Under the pieces are notes generated by a model. That model did not search any database, was not told where the DNA came from, and was given only the letters and a program-made list of their open reading frames with translations. Both the position numbers and the translations under genes were made by a program. Positions 7,136 through 8,217 of a DNA stretch of 8,217 bases are shown piece by piece. The stretch spans positions 1 to 8,217 of the forward strand of contig JBBDYI010000036.1 of NCBI GenBank assembly GCA_040901705.1, in the 5' to 3' direction. Position 1 is the first letter of the stretch, and every line of letters starts with the position of its first letter. The DNA comes from PLA5 sp040901705. Its GTDB lineage: Bacteria > Planctomycetota > Planctomycetia > Pirellulales > PLA5.

Positions 7136-7193
7136 CGGAGGGCACGAGATTCGAACTCGCAACCCCTTACGGGGCACCACATTTCCAGTGTGC
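7136..7193 (-). tRNA. 3' fragment of a tRNA-Ser(GGA) gene; probable att-site remnant
   Basis: Read on the minus strand, this holds the 3' two-thirds of a serine tRNA. The anticodon stem-loop is ACA-CTGGAAA-TGT with anticodon GGA. A long class II variable arm follows (CCCC-GTAA-GGGG), then a T arm GCGAG-TTCGAAT-CTCGT and the acceptor 3' strand GCCCTCC with discriminator G; CCA is not encoded. The 5' half is absent: upstream there is no GGAGGGC partner strand and no D arm, and the outermost anticodon-stem pair is already a G-G mismatch. The preserved piece, from anticodon stem to 3' end, is what tyrosine-recombinase elements duplicate on integrating into a tRNA gene. If so, the element lies on the higher-coordinate side, with the intact tRNA beyond the window. 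It cannot be a working tRNA as it stands. Confidence 0.8.
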
Positions 7194-7250
7194 TTGGCGA
7201 ATGGCGTAAACGTGTACGGGGTTTGGCGTTGCGGCGGACGGTTTTCACGG

Positions 7251-7268
7251 GGTGCCGATATTGGTGCC
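7251..7268 (+). repeat. Third copy of the paired GGTGCC motif
   Basis: GGTGCCGATATTGGTGCC matches the copy at 6985 at 16 of 18 positions and sits on the other side of the tRNA fragment, 266 bases away in the same orientation. It is followed by GTCGAG and the TTGCA pair at 7276-7291, as the 6985 copy is followed by ATCGAA and then its own TTGCA pair. Confidence 0.6.
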
Positions 7269-7275
7269 GTCGAGT

Positions 7276-7291
7276 TTGCAGCGATTTGCAC
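7276..7291 (+). repeat. TTGCA direct repeat pair, copy 2
   Basis: TTGCAGCGATTTGCAC has two TTGCA units 10 bases apart, the same spacing as at 7030-7045. The distance from the preceding GGTGCC pair is 20 bases shorter than in copy 1, about two helical turns. Confidence 0.4.
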
Positions 7292-7322
7292 TGAAGCGAA
7301 CTTTTTGGAAGAGGGTGTTGCC

Positions 7323-8217
7323 TTAGGTGACTTCGCGTCCGGTACTCGCTACAAGCAGACGATCCAAAATCGGCTCGATCAAGTCTCGCCGGACGAGTCC
7401 GTCGCGCCATGTTTGCGGAATGCCGGATTCGCCCCAGTAGGCGCCGGCCAGTTGGCCGCAGACGGCGGCGGTCGTGTCGGCGTCGTGGCCGAGGTTGACG
7501 GCCCGTAGCACCGCTTCGCGAAAATCGTTTGCATCGTGAAACGCCCACAGCGCTGCTTCGAGCGATTGGACCACATAGCCACCACCACAGATCTTCGGCG
7601 GCTGTTTGTAGCGAAAACTGCCCTGCCGGACCTCGTCGATCTCAGCATGCAGCACGTAGTTTTGCGTGATCTGTTCGAGTGGCGGCCAGTCGGGCGAAAG
7701 CACTTCCTCTCGCGGCCGACCGTGGAGGAGGCCGCACAACACCGCGCCCATATAGACGCATGCCGACAGGCATTGGCCGCTGGCGTGCGTCGGCAGACTC
7801 GATTCGACGAGTTTATCGATCAGTTCGACGAGTCGGTCGGGAAACAGATTCATGTAGGCCACCGGAACCGGGGCGAGCCGCATGATCGAGCCGTTGCCGC
7901 TGGCGCTGCTCGATGGGTCGCCCGACGTTCGGGCGTCGTGCTCGCGCCAGAAACGATGCAGGGCGCGAACGGTCGTACCGCCAATGTCGAACACGCGACC
8001 ATTGACGGAATATTTGCCGGTCGCCCACCACGTGACGTAGCGCTCCGCCTGGTCGGTGATGTTCCAACCGACTTGGCCGATGCTGTCGGCCAACGCCAAG
8101 GCCATGCTGGTGTCGTCGGTCCACTCACCGGCGTTGAGGCGATGCGGCCCGCCGTCGCGGTAGCCGGTCACCGGCTCGAATTCGCCGGGCTGCGAAAACT
8201 CGACGGCGGCGCCCAAA
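7323..8217 (-). CDS. ADP-ribosylglycohydrolase family protein (DraG/ARH-like), partial at right edge
   Basis: At least 297 residues, ending at TAA 7323-7325. The family removes ADP-ribose from modified proteins or related ADP-ribose conjugates, using a binuclear Mg site in an all-helical fold. Motifs, counted from the visible first residue: (L)GAAVEF at 1-7, the second half of the usual 'GDALGAxxE' opening; GEWTDDTSMALALA (30-43) with the metal-binding TDD; GNGSIMRLAPVPV; a THASGQCLSACVYMGAVL helix; GGGYVVQSLEAALWAF; and LGHDADTTAAVCGQLAGAYWG (from 242) with the second Asp-x-Asp-Thr metal motif. All key acidic residues are present, so it is probably active. The codon at the edge is TTG and reads as the conserved Leu, so the true start lies outside the window, probably only about 10-25 codons away. 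It converges on the large surface-protein gene. Its substrate cannot be deduced; no ADP-ribosyltransferase gene is visible nearby. Confidence 0.93.
   Translation of the reverse strand, partial: LGAAVEFSQPGEFEPVTGYRDGGPHRLNAGEWTDDTSMALALADSIGQVGWNITDQAERYVTWWATGKYSVNGRVFDIGGTTVRALHRFWREHDARTSGDPSSSASGNGSIMRLAPVPVAYMNLFPDRLVELIDKLVESSLPTHASGQCLSACVYMGAVLCGLLHGRPREEVLSPDWPPLEQITQNYVLHAEIDEVRQGSFRYKQPPKICGGGYVVQSLEAALWAFHDANDFREAVLRAVNLGHDADTTAAVCGQLAGAYWGESGIPQTWRDGLVRRDLIEPILDRLLVASTGREVT

Larger units (their letters stand above)
6920..7322. other. Intergenic region between converging genes, carrying a tRNA scar and repeats
   Basis: This 403-base stretch lies between the stop of the large plus-strand gene and the stop of the minus-strand ADP-ribosylglycohydrolase gene. 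I find no convincing gene in it. It holds the 3' part of a tRNA-Ser gene (7136-7193), three copies of a paired GGTGCC motif (6953, 6985, 7251), two TTGCA repeat pairs and one perfect hairpin. The mix suggests an integration site of a mobile element rather than ordinary spacer. Confidence 0.6.

Noticed and set aside
7136..7193. Functional tRNA-Ser gene
   Set aside because: No 5' acceptor strand or D arm is present in the next 60 or more bases upstream, and the anticodon stem already ends in a G-G mismatch.
6953..7268. CRISPR array
   Set aside because: The repeats are short, spaced at 32 and 266 bases, and there are no regular spacers or cas genes.
7323..8217. ADP-ribosylation toxin-antitoxin or defence pair around the glycohydrolase
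   Set aside because: No ADP-ribosyltransferase or macrodomain partner is visible. The neighbouring 400 bases hold no gene, and the other side is outside the window.

Overview
The window most resembles a member of the Planctomycetota, probably Pirellulales-like. The evidence is a GC-rich sequence, a PEP-CTERM sorting tail, a giant surface protein that opens with a variant of the LEPR-XLL motif, and LamG, lamin-tail (LTD), CotH and dockerin modules combined in one chain. This is inferred from family knowledge; no taxonomic marker gene is present.

Layout, left to right. (1) 1-752, minus strand: the N-terminal 250 residues of a class V aminotransferase-like PLP enzyme. It is open across the left edge and ends outside the window. 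(2) 753-840: a short gap whose minus strand looks like the last codons of another gene. (3) 841-1524, plus strand: a LamG domain with a PEP-CTERM tail that has lost its 5' part, probably a gene remnant. Two hairpins follow it, one of them terminator-like. (4) 1688-6919, plus strand: the dominant gene, a 1743-residue surface protein with the order LEPR-XLL / LTD / LamG / jelly-roll-like module / Ig-like / CotH kinase-like / second jelly-roll-like module / LTD / LTD / dockerin / basic tail. (5) 6920-7322: an intergenic region holding the 3' part of a tRNA-Ser(GGA) gene on the minus strand, flanked by paired GGTGCC repeats. This looks like the attachment-site scar or distal end of an integrative element. 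(6) 7323-8217, minus strand: an ADP-ribosylglycohydrolase (DraG/ARH family) cut by the right edge just inside its N-terminus.

The genes do not form one pathway. The two plus-strand genes share a LamG domain about 70% identical at protein level (counted by eye), so they are related cell-surface components. One carries a PEP-CTERM anchor signal, the other LEPR-XLL plus dockerin. The two minus-strand enzyme genes are ordinary metabolic or regulatory genes, both truncated by the window. I did not find a convincing new defence or biosynthetic system. The parts most worth attention are the tRNA-derived scar with its repeat set at 6950-7292, the gene junction near 836-841, and the CotH-like domain in the giant protein, whose usual WDxD motif reads WDTE.
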